A DNA stretch of 64,000 nt from Rhizomonospora bruguierae (GTDB taxonomy: Bacteria; Actinomycetota; Actinomycetes; Mycobacteriales; Micromonosporaceae). This document shows, piece after piece, positions 50,127 to 57,617 of this stretch. Numbering within the stretch: the stretch's first letter is position 1; every line of letters begins with the position of its first letter. The stretch is from positions 147,190-211,189 of the forward strand of contig NZ_BBQH01000015.1 of NCBI RefSeq assembly GCF_018397995.1, written 5' to 3'. The translations under genes were made by a program, and so were the position numbers. Under the pieces are notes generated by a model. The model was not told the DNA's origin and ran no database searches. It worked only from the letters and a program-made list of their open reading frames with translations.

Positions 50127-50148
50127 CGTGCCCGGACAGACGGGCACG
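50127..50148 (+). terminator. Hairpin before leader element B
   Basis: CGTGCCCG (50127-50134) and CGGGCACG (50141-50148) pair perfectly with a 6-base loop (GACAGA). It lies just after the repeat-protein stop, directly before the shared GTGGTACAACTG element. It may end the head-gene transcript. Confidence 0.5.
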
Positions 50149-50285
50149 TGGTACAACTGATCACAGCACGGCAGCGCGGCGACCGAGATGGCCCGCGCAC
50201 CAGCCGCCCAGCACCCCGGCGACCGGGGATCGCAGGCCGCTCGCGACGAGCAACCACCCGACGCTCCGCGAGACAGGCCACCGCC
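50148..50285 (+). promoter_or_regulatory. Leader element B, upstream of connector gene
   Basis: Starts GTGGTACAACTGATCACAGC and has the same ordered blocks as leader A at 46471: GCGGCGACCGAGATGGCC, AGCACCCCGGC and GACAGGCCACCGCC. The copies differ by insertions. It lies before the connector operon and after a hairpin, so it may be a promoter or a leader RNA. Confidence 0.5.
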
Positions 50286-50729
50286 GTGACCGAATGGGCG
50301 ACCCCCTCCGATGTCCTGAGCATCGCCAAGGCCACCGTCACCGAAGACGACGTGACGTCGGCCCGGTTCATCGTGGAGTTGTTCGCCCACACCACCACCG
50401 AGGCATCCGACGCCGGCAACATCAGCAGCGGCAACCTGCGACTGCTGCGCATGGCCGTCGCCTACCAGGCGGCGTGGATGCAGGCGCACCCCGACGTGCT
50501 CACCAACGTCGACGTCGACTCCTTCAGTCAGGACGGCCAGTCCGCCGTGCACGCGCACGCCAACGCCGCCCTGCTCGCCCCCCTCGCCAAACGGTGCATC
50601 GACCGCCTGTCCTGGCGTCGAGAAAGCATCCGCACCACCACCCGCCGCCGGCCCGGCGACCGCGACAGCGCCGCCGCCGACGACAACCAGCCGTGGCGGC
50701 CCATGCACAACGGGGCGGTGATCGGCTGA
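50286..50729 (+). CDS. Head-tail connector/adaptor protein
   Basis: A 147-residue product from a GTG. The N-terminal helical part (EWATPSDVLSIAKATVTEDD, FIVELFAHTTTEA) and SGNLRLLRMAVAYQAAWMQ resemble the head completion/adaptor proteins of siphophages (gp6/gp15-like). It would bind below the portal. The C-terminal 35 residues are basic and low-complexity. A longer frame upstream has no protein-like quality. The stop overlaps the next ATG. Confidence 0.68.
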   Translation: MTEWATPSDVLSIAKATVTEDDVTSARFIVELFAHTTTEASDAGNISSGNLRLLRMAVAYQAAWMQAHPDVLTNVDVDSFSQDGQSAVHAHANAALLAPLAKRCIDRLSWRRESIRTTTRRRPGDRDSAAADDNQPWRPMHNGAVIG

Positions 50730-51073
50730 TGCGCGCCACCACCACCGTCACCCTGCTCGGCGGCACCACCGAAGACGAATACGGTGACGAGCGCGACGTG
50801 GCCCGGCCGCTGCGTACCGGCGTGATCGCCTCCATCATCCAGGCCAGCCCTGGCGTGGGTACCCGCGCCGCCCAGGTGCAGCTGCCAGACACCGGCACGC
50901 CGCGCACCATTCGCTCCTACGCCTGCCGCCTGCCCGCCAACACCGACATGACCGGGGTGGAGCGGCTGCGAGACGAGAGGACCGGCGCGGTCTATGTCAT
51001 CGACGGGCTGACCGCTCCCGCCAGTCCAATCAACGTCCCCGACCTGCACCTGCAGCTCCGCCGCATCACCTGA
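50729..51073 (+). CDS. Head closure (stopper)-like protein
   Basis: A 114-residue beta-rich product (TTVTLLGGTTEDEYGDERD, then VYVIDGLTAPASPINVPDL) in the position of the stopper protein that closes the head below the adaptor. The start overlaps the previous stop (TGATG). Assignment rests on size, fold pattern and order. Confidence 0.65.
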   Translation: MRATTTVTLLGGTTEDEYGDERDVARPLRTGVIASIIQASPGVGTRAAQVQLPDTGTPRTIRSYACRLPANTDMTGVERLRDERTGAVYVIDGLTAPASPINVPDLHLQLRRIT

Positions 51074-51148
51074 CCGGGGCGCGCCCACGGCCGGGTCGAC
51101 TGGCCGCACCCCGCACCCGACCGACCTGTAGAGGGGAGGCCACTGCCG

Positions 51149-51544
51149 ATGCCAGCAGCCCGTCTCGAGCCCACCGCGATCGTGCGCATCGAAGCGGCGA
51201 GCGTCCCCACGGTTCGTCGCCTCATCGTCGCGATCGCCGCGGATATGCGTGCCGGCGTGCCCGTCGACAACGGCGACCTGCTGCGGTCCATCCACGAGGA
51301 GTATCCGAAGGCCGGCCGTCCAGTGGGGCGGGTGCACGTGGGTGGCCCAGGCGCTGACCACTGGGCCAGCGTCGAATACGGGTCGCAGCCGCACGAGATC
51401 CGCTCCCATGGGCCGTGGCCGCTGCGCAACCGCAAGACCGGGCAGGTGTTCGGCCGCCGAGTCTGGCACCCCGGCACCCCGGCGCAGCCGTTCGCCCGCC
51501 CCGCAATTTACCGGGCGCGTGCCCTCGGGCTGGGGATGCCATGA
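51149..51544 (+). CDS. HK97 gp10-like tail completion protein
   Basis: A 131-residue protein with the gp10-type pattern VPVDNGDLLRSIHEEY, HWASVEYGSQPHEI, and a late PGTPAQPFARPAIYRA, where the P-A/x-x-F-x-R-P-A ending is highly typical. It joins head and tail. It starts 75 bases after the stopper gene and its stop overlaps the tail terminator start. Confidence 0.8.
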   Translation: MPAARLEPTAIVRIEAASVPTVRRLIVAIAADMRAGVPVDNGDLLRSIHEEYPKAGRPVGRVHVGGPGADHWASVEYGSQPHEIRSHGPWPLRNRKTGQVFGRRVWHPGTPAQPFARPAIYRARALGLGMP

Positions 51545-52014
51545 GCCACCGACCCACCTCCGACCTCGTGGCTGTCGCCTGGTGCAGGGGCGTCGCCGGC
51601 ATCCCGCCGGGCGCGGTCGCCACCACCCTGCCCAAGCCGGGCGCCGATGGTGTCATCCGCTGGGCGGACACCGGCTTCATCCAGGTCGGGCCGGTGGTGG
51701 GCGGGTCCATGGGCCTGGAGATGGCCACCCGCGCCCCTGTCCTGCAAATCAGCTGCTGGGCGACCAACCAGGGCAGCAGCAAGCCGCCATGGGGCAAGGC
51801 GTCCCAGCTCGCCCAGCTCATCGTCGACGGCACCTACGCCGGCCAGCAGTACGGCAAGCGCGACGTGTCCGCACACCTGCCCGACAGTTACGCCGGCGCC
51901 CGCGTCATGACCGCACTGGCCACCGAACCCCGCCGCTTCCCCGGCGACCCCGGCTCGTACGCCCGCTACCTGCTGGAACTCACGCTTAACTGGACAGACA
52001 AGGAGGGGTCATGA
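51541..52014 (+). CDS. Tail terminator-like protein
   Basis: A 157-residue product placed between the gp10-like and tail-tube genes, where a tail terminator is expected. It has an alpha/beta pattern (LVAVAWCRGVAGIPPGAV, VLQISCWATNQGSSKPP, AQLIVDGTYAG). The start and end overlap neighbours by four bases. Function by order. Confidence 0.68.
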   Translation: MSHRPTSDLVAVAWCRGVAGIPPGAVATTLPKPGADGVIRWADTGFIQVGPVVGGSMGLEMATRAPVLQISCWATNQGSSKPPWGKASQLAQLIVDGTYAGQQYGKRDVSAHLPDSYAGARVMTALATEPRRFPGDPGSYARYLLELTLNWTDKEGS

Positions 52015-52586
52015 CGGCCCTGGCAGTCAACGCGGTCATGGGACCGATCTCCGGCATCTACTGCGGCAATATCGACGCCACCGAGCCCCTCGACACACAG
52101 ATCAACAGCACGCCCGCCGCGTCGGCGTGGACCGATCTAGGCGGCACCCTGGGCGGCCTGACCGTCAACATCAACCAGCAGTTCGCGATGCTGGCCATGG
52201 ACCAGGTGGTCGACGTCGTGGGTCGGCGGCTGACCGAGCGGGACATACAGGTGGTCACCCAGCTCGCCGAGCCGACGCTGGACAACCTCTCCGTCGTGCT
52301 CAACGGCGGCACCGTCACCACCGGCAGCGGCTTCAAGGCATGGGACCCCGAGTTCACCAGTTCGGCGACCCAGCCGAACTACAAGAAGCTGATGTTCGAC
52401 GGGTGGGCGCCCGGCGCCAACCAGGTGCGGCGCCGATTCATCATCCGCCGCGCTCTATCCATTGCCGCCGTCGGCGTGCCGTTCAGCAAAGACGGCCAGA
52501 CCGTTTTCCCGGTGACGTTCGGCTGCCACTACGTCGACGCCAACACCAAGCCCTTCCGGGTTGTCGACGAAGTCGTCGCGCCGTAG
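52011..52586 (+). CDS. Major tail (tube) protein
   Basis: A 191-residue beta-rich protein before the tail chaperones, the standard place of the tube protein. Segments include ISGIYCGNIDATEPLDTQIN, WTDLGGTLGGLTVNINQQF and VFPVTFGCHYVDANTKPFRV, close in pattern to siphophage tail tubes. The ATG overlaps the previous stop. Confidence 0.8.
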   Translation: MTALAVNAVMGPISGIYCGNIDATEPLDTQINSTPAASAWTDLGGTLGGLTVNINQQFAMLAMDQVVDVVGRRLTERDIQVVTQLAEPTLDNLSVVLNGGTVTTGSGFKAWDPEFTSSATQPNYKKLMFDGWAPGANQVRRRFIIRRALSIAAVGVPFSKDGQTVFPVTFGCHYVDANTKPFRVVDEVVAP

Positions 52587-52589
52587 CCC

Positions 52590-53204
52590 ATGGCCGCCCC
52601 CACGCAGCAGCCGGTCGGCGTCGACCCTCGCCCGGTCGATGCCGGCCAGGGCCTGCGCGTGCTGCGCCTGGTGCGCGGCCTCGGACCTCAAGCGCTGCCC
52701 GCCGTCGTCGAGACGGCGCTGGGAGCCGACCGGTACGCCGCGCTGCTCGCCAGCGGCGGTAGCGACCAGCACATCCAGCAGCAGATCGACGCGGCCGTAG
52801 ACGCCGTGTTCGGACCCAAGGAGCAGGACATGACGAGCCCCACCACCGCCGCCGCGACGCCGCCGGACGAGCCGGCCATCGACGGCGCCGACCTCGCGCC
52901 CATCGCCTTCGACACCACGGCCCCGGCGCCCGACGTCGAGCGCATCGAGGTCTTCACCATCGACGGCAAGCCGTACACCATCCCCAAGAAACTGCCGGTC
53001 CAGGACGCGCTGCGCGGGCTCGAGGTGATGGCCGACGGCGGCGAGGCCGTGCTCATCCCCTTCCTGGCCCGGGCCTACCTCGGCGACGACGGATACAAGG
53101 CCCTGCTCGCCGTCCCCACCATCACCGACGAACAGATCAACCCGATCATGCGGCGACTGCGGAAGATGTTCCTCCAGCGCCTGCGCGAGATCGCGGGAAA
53201 CTGA
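52590..53204 (+). CDS. Tail assembly chaperone G with duplicated domain
   Basis: A 204-residue chaperone. A C-terminal unit (about residues 140-200) contains DALRGLEVMADGGEAVLIP and AYLGDDGYKALLAVPTI; an N-terminal unit (about 18-75) has the same layout with ALGADRYAALLASGGS, which suggests an internal duplication. An in-frame ATG at 52830 with an AAGGAG site would give a 124-residue product holding only the C-terminal unit. The gene ends with the slippery GGGAAAC next to its stop, allowing extension into the T frame. It folds the tape measure protein. Confidence 0.85.
   Translation: MAAPTQQPVGVDPRPVDAGQGLRVLRLVRGLGPQALPAVVETALGADRYAALLASGGSDQHIQQQIDAAVDAVFGPKEQDMTSPTTAAATPPDEPAIDGADLAPIAFDTTAPAPDVERIEVFTIDGKPYTIPKKLPVQDALRGLEVMADGGEAVLIPFLARAYLGDDGYKALLAVPTITDEQINPIMRRLRKMFLQRLREIAGN
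53195..53201 (+). other. Programmed -1 frameshift slippery site GGGAAAC
   Basis: The heptamer is in the proper X-XXY-YYZ frame (GCG GGA AAC TGA) and the zero-frame stop follows immediately. A -1 shift continues as GGG AAA CTG ATC ATG, straight into the next frame at 53207. GGGAAA-type slippery sites and stop proximity are usual for siphophage tail chaperones. Confidence 0.85.
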
Positions 53205-53206
53205 TC

Positions 53207-53542
53207 ATGCGGGCCGGGCAACTGTTCTGGGTCCTCGACCACGACGCCGACGTCGCCAGCGACATGTCGGCGATCCACCGCGTGGCCGACCACCTGAGCA
53301 TGCCTGCCCCGCGTTTCTTCGCCTTCGCCCACCGGCTGCCCGCCTACCGGGGCGTGATGCGCCTGCGCGCTGAGGAGGTCATCAACGAGCGGGAGGCCGC
53401 CCAGGCACCCTTCGCGGCGCCCGCCGCTGGCTCGCCGGCCATGACCGCGACTGGCGGCCGCGTCGAAGTGGACGCCACGCCGGCGGCGCTGGCCAGCGCC
53501 GGCCTGTCCGGCCTGTTCGAGGTGGGCGGCGGCGATGGTTGA
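53207..53542 (+). CDS. Tail assembly chaperone T extension
   Basis: A 111-residue frame, probably made as the C-terminal part of a G-T fusion (52590-53542) after a -1 slip. It can also start at its own ATG two bases after the G stop. Contents: QLFWVLDHDADVASDMSAIH, then PRFFAFAHRLPAYRGVMRLR, a Tape-measure-binding type region, and an Ala/Gly-rich tail. The end overlaps the tape measure start by 8 bases. Confidence 0.82.
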   Translation: MRAGQLFWVLDHDADVASDMSAIHRVADHLSMPAPRFFAFAHRLPAYRGVMRLRAEEVINEREAAQAPFAAPAAGSPAMTATGGRVEVDATPAALASAGLSGLFEVGGGDG

Positions 53543-56240
53543 CGGGCCCGAATTCAAGATCGCCAGAGGCTTCGTCGAAGTCAACGCCAAGGTCGACAAA
53601 AACCAGGTCCAGCACGAGGCCGACAAGGCGATGGACGCCGCCGACGACTCGTTCCGCCACGGCGGGGAACGAGCCGGCGAAACGTTCACCCGCACGGCCA
53701 CGGGTCGGATCCGGGACTCCCGCGGGCAGTTCGTGCGGGAGGCCGACGCCGCCGTCGCAGGGGCAGAGGGGGCGTTCGGCGCCGCCGGCCGGCGGGCCGG
53801 CGACACCTTCACCCGCGACGCCACCGGCCGCCTGCGTGACCACCGCGGCCGGTACGTCGACATCGGCACCACCCTCGGTGACGACACCAGCCGCGGCATG
53901 CGCTCCGGCATCATGCGTGGCCTCAGGAGTGTCGGCGACGACATCGGCAGACTTCTGCAGTCCACATCCCGGTCCGGCATCAAGAAGCTGTCCACGGACA
54001 TCGGGAAGATCTTCGACAAGGTGCCGGGGAGCGGGCTGTTCGGCTGGCTCAACAGCAGCGTGCTCGGGACGCTGAGCAAGGCAACTCTCTACGCTGGCCT
54101 GTTCGGCGCCAGCCTGCAGGTGATCCCGCCCGTCATCTACGGCATCGCCGGCGCGCTGGCCGCGTTGCCCGCGCTGGCCGCTGCGGCCGCCGCCAGTATC
54201 GGCACCATCGTCATGGGCAGCCTGGGCATCGGTTCGGCCATCAGCGAGGTGTTCGACCCGCCGAAAACCGGCGGTGGAGGCGGCGGAGGGGGTGGTGGCG
54301 ACGGCGGCGCCCGTGACCGGGTGGCGGCCGCCGAACGCCGGCTCGCCTCCGCGCAGCGGGAGGCCGCAGGCGCGCAGGAGAACCTCAACGCCGCCCGCCG
54401 TCAGGCACGCCGCGACCTGCGGGACATGATCCTCGCCCTGGCTGGCGCGCGGCTGGATGAACGATCTGCCACCCTCGCCGTCGCCGAGGCCGAGCGTGAG
54501 CTTTACCGCGTGCAGGCTGACCGCCACGCCGACGAATTGGACCGGCAGCGCGCCCAAATCTCTCTTGAACAGGCCCAGCATGCGCTGGCGGAGGCGAAGA
54601 TCCGCGCCCAGGATCTGACCGAAGACCAGGCCCTCGCGGCCAAGGCGGGGGTCGAGGGTAGCGATCTGGTGAAGGCCGCCCTGGAGCGGCAGCAGGCGGC
54701 CACCGACGGGCTCATCGACGCGCAGCAGGCCCTCAAGCAGGCCCACGAGTCGACAGCCAAGGCCGGGGCCGGCGGTGCCGCCGCGGTGGAACGCGCCTAC
54801 GACAAACTCACCCCGTCGGCCAAACGGTTCGTCGACGTCATCGCCAAATACAGGGATGACCTGCGCGGACTGAAGACCCTCGCGCAGGAGCGGATCTTCC
54901 GAGGACTGGACGAGCACCTCGACGGGTTCCTCAAACGGTGGCTGCCGGAGGCACGCCGCGGGATCAAGCTGTTCGGCGACGACTGGAACCACACCCTCAC
55001 CCAGACGATGGACGCCTTTTCCAGCCCCAAGTTCATCAAGTCCGTCGACAAGATGCTGCACGTCGCTGACGAGGTGTGGGACGGGTTCAACAGGCGGATC
55101 CCCGACATCGCCGATATGTTCGCCAACCTTTTCACTGAGTCGGAGCCGTTCGTCAAGAAGTTCCTCGGCCACCTGGGGGACCTGCTTGACGACTGGAACG
55201 GGATGATCGACAAGAACACCAAGAACGGGTCGCTCAAGAAGTGGTTCTCCGACGCCGCCGACCAGGCCAACGCCCTGCTCGACGTCGGCAAGGAGCTGAC
55301 CCACATCATCGGCCAGATCTCGGACATCGCACTCGACGACGCGCAGAACAAGGGCAAGAAGTCCGGCCTGGAGAGCATGGCCGACGGGCTCAAGCGGTTC
55401 TCCGACTGGCTGGACACTGACGAGGGCCGCGCGTCGATGAAGGGCTGGATTGACGCTTTCAAGGGCTTCGCCGCGGCGCTCATCGATGCTGTTGCCTGGC
55501 TCGGCAAGCTGGGGAAGGCATGGGAAGACTTCGAAAATGACCGGAAGGGAAACCAGCGCAAGGTCAAAATCTGGGCGCTGGAGCTGACCACAGTCTTCAA
55601 CGACGCCTACGGGACGATCCTCGACGGCGCCGTCTGGGCGTTCGGTTGGATCCCCGGTCTTGGGTCGAAGTTGAAGGACAGTCAGAAGAAGTTCCGTGAA
55701 TTCCGCGATGCCGTCAACCGGGAGCTGGCCAACCTCCACGACAAGACGATCAAAATAGACATCAAGCCCAACACATCCCGGCTGGACAAGGTATTGAACC
55801 AGCTGGCCCGCTACGGGGTCCCCATGCGCCACGGCGGCATCCTCCAGGCCGCCAACGGCCTACTCACCGGCACCGGTGGCGCCGGCATCTTCACCGCCCC
55901 CACCGTTGTGTTCGGCGAACGCGGCACCGCCCGCGACGGCGGCTCCAAGGAGGCGTACGTTCCCGAGAACATCCCGCGGACGCGCGCGCTGGGCATCCTC
56001 GGCGAGGCGGCCAGTTGGCACGGCGCGCGGGTGGTGCCCAGCGAGGGCGCGGCCAGTGGCGGCGGCTCACTCCAGGCTGGCCAGCCGGTCTACGTGGTCG
56101 TCCAGTTCGACTTCCCCACCGGCCCGGTCACCCAGATCGTGCGCGGTGTCATCAGTGATAACCCCCGCGATGTCGCTGACGCGGCCCGTGAGGGCGATCG
56201 GCAGCGCGGCTGGATCAGCCCGCAGCGAGCGGGGCGGTGA
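53535..56240 (+). CDS. Tape measure protein
   Basis: A 901-residue protein, the longest helical one in the tail module. The N-terminus has a duplicated unit (GERAGETFTRTATGRIRD and GRRAGDTFTRDATGRLRD). A hydrophobic segment (about residues 180-240, ALPALAAAAAASIGTIVM) follows, then a Gly-rich loop, long coiled coils, and a C-terminal beta part (GILQAANGLLTGTGGAGIF). It sets tail length; 901 residues would suggest a tail of about 135 nm at 0.15 nm per residue. Confidence 0.9.
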   Translation: MVDGPEFKIARGFVEVNAKVDKNQVQHEADKAMDAADDSFRHGGERAGETFTRTATGRIRDSRGQFVREADAAVAGAEGAFGAAGRRAGDTFTRDATGRLRDHRGRYVDIGTTLGDDTSRGMRSGIMRGLRSVGDDIGRLLQSTSRSGIKKLSTDIGKIFDKVPGSGLFGWLNSSVLGTLSKATLYAGLFGASLQVIPPVIYGIAGALAALPALAAAAAASIGTIVMGSLGIGSAISEVFDPPKTGGGGGGGGGGDGGARDRVAAAERRLASAQREAAGAQENLNAARRQARRDLRDMILALAGARLDERSATLAVAEAERELYRVQADRHADELDRQRAQISLEQAQHALAEAKIRAQDLTEDQALAAKAGVEGSDLVKAALERQQAATDGLIDAQQALKQAHESTAKAGAGGAAAVERAYDKLTPSAKRFVDVIAKYRDDLRGLKTLAQERIFRGLDEHLDGFLKRWLPEARRGIKLFGDDWNHTLTQTMDAFSSPKFIKSVDKMLHVADEVWDGFNRRIPDIADMFANLFTESEPFVKKFLGHLGDLLDDWNGMIDKNTKNGSLKKWFSDAADQANALLDVGKELTHIIGQISDIALDDAQNKGKKSGLESMADGLKRFSDWLDTDEGRASMKGWIDAFKGFAAALIDAVAWLGKLGKAWEDFENDRKGNQRKVKIWALELTTVFNDAYGTILDGAVWAFGWIPGLGSKLKDSQKKFREFRDAVNRELANLHDKTIKIDIKPNTSRLDKVLNQLARYGVPMRHGGILQAANGLLTGTGGAGIFTAPTVVFGERGTARDGGSKEAYVPENIPRTRALGILGEAASWHGARVVPSEGAASGGGSLQAGQPVYVVVQFDFPTGPVTQIVRGVISDNPRDVADAAREGDRQRGWISPQRAGR

Positions 56241-56243
56241 CCC

Positions 56244-57617
56244 GTGACTGACGTGCCCATTTTCCTCGGCCGACCGGAAGCACTGCACGCGCTCCCCTAC
56301 CCCCGGGGCGGCGCCGACATCACCCGAGCCCGCACCCGCGCCGCGTTCACCCTCGGCTCCGGCGGCATCCGGATGGCGCAACTGCCCGGCGGCAAGCGGC
56401 GCTTTTCCTACGCGTGGCAGTCCCTCGACATGGCCACCTACGCCATCATTCAGGCGTTTGACCAGGGCCACGAGGGGCCCGGCCCGTTCGTGCTGCTGGA
56501 CCCATCGCAGGTCAACATGCTCACCGACAACCAGTCGGCCGCCACCAGCGTGCGCAACGACACCCGCAACTTCACCGTCTCCGGGTCGGGCGGCACCCTC
56601 GCCTCCGACGCCACCATCAACGAACGCGGACCCGCGTCGCTGCGCTGGGACTTCGCCGTCGGCAACCCAGCCGGCGCGCTGCTCACCATCGACTCGCCGA
56701 GCCCGGAGTGGCCAGGCGTCCCCGTCGTCAACAACAGCGTCGACGGCCCGGACATCAACGCCAATCCGCTCTTCGAGGCGGACGTGAGCGACTGGGCGCC
56801 CAACGCTGGCGAGGGCACGGTCACCTGGTCCACCGCGCAGGCGCACGAGGGCGCGGCGAGCCTGTTGCTCACCCCGGACGGTGCGGGGACCCAGGCGGCG
56901 GCCCACAGCACCGCGGTGCCGGGTATCTCTCCGGGCCAGATGCTGCGCGCGTCGGCGTGGGTGCGGTGCGCGGTCGGCCGCAACATCCAGCTGCGCATCG
57001 ACTGGAGGACCGGCGGCGGCACCTACCTCTCGTCGACTACGACGACGACCGCCGTGGTCGCCAATACCTGGACCCACCTCGACGTCGTCGGGACCGCCCC
57101 GGCGACCACAGCGCAGGCGGGCATCACCGTGCTGATGACCGGCACCCCGCCGATCGGACACCTGCTGCATGTGGACGAGGCACGGCTGCGCCGGTTCACC
57201 CCCGGCCGCAGCCTCTGCTTCAGCTTCCGCGTCCTCGGCGGCGGCACCAACCCCGCCGTCACCCTCACGCCGCAACTGCGGTGGCTGAACGCCGCCGGCG
57301 CCACCCTGGCCACCACCTCCGGGACGGCCGTAGCCGCCACCGATATCGCCCGCACCACCATGTTCGTCACCGGCACCCCGCCACTCAGCGCGGCATTCGT
57401 GGTACCCCAAGTGGCGGCAACCGGCGCCAGTATCAGCGCCGCCGCCAAGCTCTGGCTGGAGCAGCTCCAGCTGGAGGCGGCGAGCGCACCCACCGCGTGG
57501 CGGCCCGGCACCGGCGTCCTGCCCGTCCAGGTAGTGAGCCTGCCCGAGTCGTGGCCGTGGGGCTGGCCCGACCACCGCTCCGGCGCCATCCTCACCCTGC
57601 AGGAAGTGGGTGCCTGA
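56244..57617 (+). CDS. Distal tail protein with carbohydrate-binding-like domain
   Basis: A 457-residue product after the tape measure. The N-terminus (IFLGRPEALHALPYPRGGAD, GKRRFSYAWQSLDMATYAII) looks like a Dit/minor tail protein. A central beta-sandwich (TVTWSTAQAHEGAASLLLTP, LRASAWVRCAVGRNIQLRID) resembles carbohydrate-binding modules of CBM4/9 type, which often bind host surface glycans. It may take part in adsorption. The GTG is 3 bases after the previous stop. Confidence 0.76.
   Translation: MTDVPIFLGRPEALHALPYPRGGADITRARTRAAFTLGSGGIRMAQLPGGKRRFSYAWQSLDMATYAIIQAFDQGHEGPGPFVLLDPSQVNMLTDNQSAATSVRNDTRNFTVSGSGGTLASDATINERGPASLRWDFAVGNPAGALLTIDSPSPEWPGVPVVNNSVDGPDINANPLFEADVSDWAPNAGEGTVTWSTAQAHEGAASLLLTPDGAGTQAAAHSTAVPGISPGQMLRASAWVRCAVGRNIQLRIDWRTGGGTYLSSTTTTTAVVANTWTHLDVVGTAPATTAQAGITVLMTGTPPIGHLLHVDEARLRRFTPGRSLCFSFRVLGGGTNPAVTLTPQLRWLNAAGATLATTSGTAVAATDIARTTMFVTGTPPLSAAFVVPQVAATGASISAAAKLWLEQLQLEAASAPTAWRPGTGVLPVQVVSLPESWPWGWPDHRSGAILTLQEVGA

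Noticed and set aside
53382..55832. An 816-codon leftward frame opposite the tape measure gene
   Set aside because: It is a GC-driven shadow of the tape measure gene with no recognised motif.
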